Assembly: GCA_900550835.1 (NCBI GenBank)
Contig: URTP01000004.1
Span: forward strand, 1-30,780
Direction: 5' to 3'
DNA length: 30,780 nucleotides
From: an uncultured Collinsella sp.
GTDB taxonomy: Bacteria > Actinomycetota > Coriobacteriia > Coriobacteriales > Coriobacteriaceae
The number at the start of each line of letters is the position of its first letter. The stretch's first letter is position 1. The notes beneath the pieces were generated by a model that made no database searches, was not told where the DNA came from, and was given only the letters and a program-made list of their open reading frames with translations. Of the stretch, positions 29,987 to 30,780 are shown piece after piece. A program made the position numbers and the translations under genes.

Positions 29987-30780
29987 ATGGAGTCCTCCGA
30001 CTATCCGATGCTCTTTAGCCCGATCAAGGTCGGTACGACCGAGGTCAAGAACCGCGTCTTTATGCCGCCGGTATCTACCAACCTGGCCGATCACGGCTAT
30101 GTGACCGACGACTTGGTCGATCATTACCGTGCCCGCGCCAAGGGCGGCGTGGGCCTCATCATCACCGAGGTCGTGACGGTCGAGCCCACCTATACCTATC
30201 TGCCGGGCGATATGTGCTGCTACGACGACACGTTTATCCCCGGCTGGGAAAAGCTCGCCGCAGCCGTCCACGAGTATGGCTGCAAGATCATGCCGCAGCT
30301 CTTCCACCCCGCCTACATGGCCTTTAACATCCCGGGCACGCCGCGCCTGATCGCTCCGTCCTTTGTGGGCCCGTCCTATGCCCGCGAGGCGCCGCGCCCT
30401 ATCACGGTCGATGAGATCCACGAGCTCACGCATCAGTTTGGCGACGCTGCCGTGCGCATGCAGAAGGCCGGTGTCGACGGCGTCGAGGTCCATGCGGCGC
30501 ACGCCCACGGCATGCTCGGCGGCTTTTTGACCCCGCTCTATAACAAGCGTACCGACGAGTACGGTGGCTCGCTCGATGCCCGCATGCGCTTCTTGCTCGA
30601 GGTCATCGCCGAGATTCGCGAGCGCTGCGGCAAGGACTTCATCATCGACGTCCGTATCTCGGGCGACGAGTACACCGATGGCGGTCTGACCCTCAACGAC
30701 ATGATCTACGTCTCGCGTCGCCTGGAGAAGGCTGGCGTCGACATGATCCACGTGTCGGGCGGCACTACCATCAAGCGCGG
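29987..30780 (+). CDS. NADH:flavin oxidoreductase, Old Yellow Enzyme family, 3' partial
   Basis: The first 264 codons of an FMN-binding TIM-barrel reductase; the frame is still open at the window end. The ATG at 29987 follows GAAAGGAA. The N-terminal pattern is LFSPIKVGTTEVKNRVFMPP, then DHYRARAKGGVGLIITEVVTV, as in the 2,4-dienoyl-CoA reductase and BaiCD/BaiH group. The substrate-binding His and the signature after it are clear in GVDGVEVHAAHAHGMLGGFL, then NKRTDEYGGSLDARMRFLLEVI. Long members of this group carry a C-terminal 4Fe-4S and NAD(P)H-binding half, which would lie outside the window. Possible substrates are enoates, steroids or bile-acid intermediates, and the sequence alone does not decide. 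The gene seems to have its own tightly regulated promoter. Confidence 0.92.
   Translation, partial: MESSDYPMLFSPIKVGTTEVKNRVFMPPVSTNLADHGYVTDDLVDHYRARAKGGVGLIITEVVTVEPTYTYLPGDMCCYDDTFIPGWEKLAAAVHEYGCKIMPQLFHPAYMAFNIPGTPRLIAPSFVGPSYAREAPRPITVDEIHELTHQFGDAAVRMQKAGVDGVEVHAAHAHGMLGGFLTPLYNKRTDEYGGSLDARMRFLLEVIAEIRERCGKDFIIDVRISGDEYTDGGLTLNDMIYVSRRLEKAGVDMIHVSGGTTIKR

Overview
The window looks like a chromosomal segment of a high-GC gut Actinobacterium of the class Coriobacteriia, most likely Collinsella or a close relative. This is inferred from GC-rich codon use, the gene families present, and intergenic DNA crowded with palindromes. No tRNA, rRNA, CRISPR array, prophage or transposase was recognised.

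Layout. (1) 1-2094: the end of an OmpR-type response regulator and its sensor kinase. (2) 2290-4354: a compact exopolysaccharide control trio (Wzz-like chain-length protein, BY-type tyrosine kinase, PHP-type tyrosine phosphatase) with no glycosyltransferases in view, followed by an ElaA-like acetyltransferase. (3) 5098-7122: htpG, preceded by an intrinsic-terminator-like hairpin only 30 bases from its start codon. (4) 7126-12700: two abutting YhgE/Pip-family membrane proteins, bracketed by two direct copies of an elaborate structured repeat. (5) 12894-15695: an EamA transporter, an M20 amidohydrolase, and an MFS transporter that has lost its middle and is a pseudogene. (6) 15732-20492: a cluster of three hairpins, then hisS and ppc, each with an evident -10 box. 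(7) 20689-23697, minus strand: serB, then larB-larC-tetR. larC carries only the LarC1 part. (8) 23954-26358: aspS, a three-copy tandem 62-base repeat, and an HPr protein with aspartate at the regulatory Ser46 position. (9) 26551-29884: a ferrous-iron uptake locus (feoA, feoA, feoB, and a Cys-rich FeoB-associated membrane peptide). (10) 29987 to the end: the start of an Old Yellow Enzyme family flavin oxidoreductase.

Most genes are housekeeping or transport functions with familiar sequences. The less ordinary content lies between genes: the paired repeats around the yhgE genes, the hairpin cluster before hisS, the 62-base tandem units, and several long inverted repeats placed over or next to promoters (larB, feoA, feoB, the flavin oxidoreductase). 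The best protein-level observations are the Asp46 HPr, the LarC1-only larC, and the internally deleted MFS gene.

All calls come from reading the sequence and from remembered family motifs. No alignment or database search was run.
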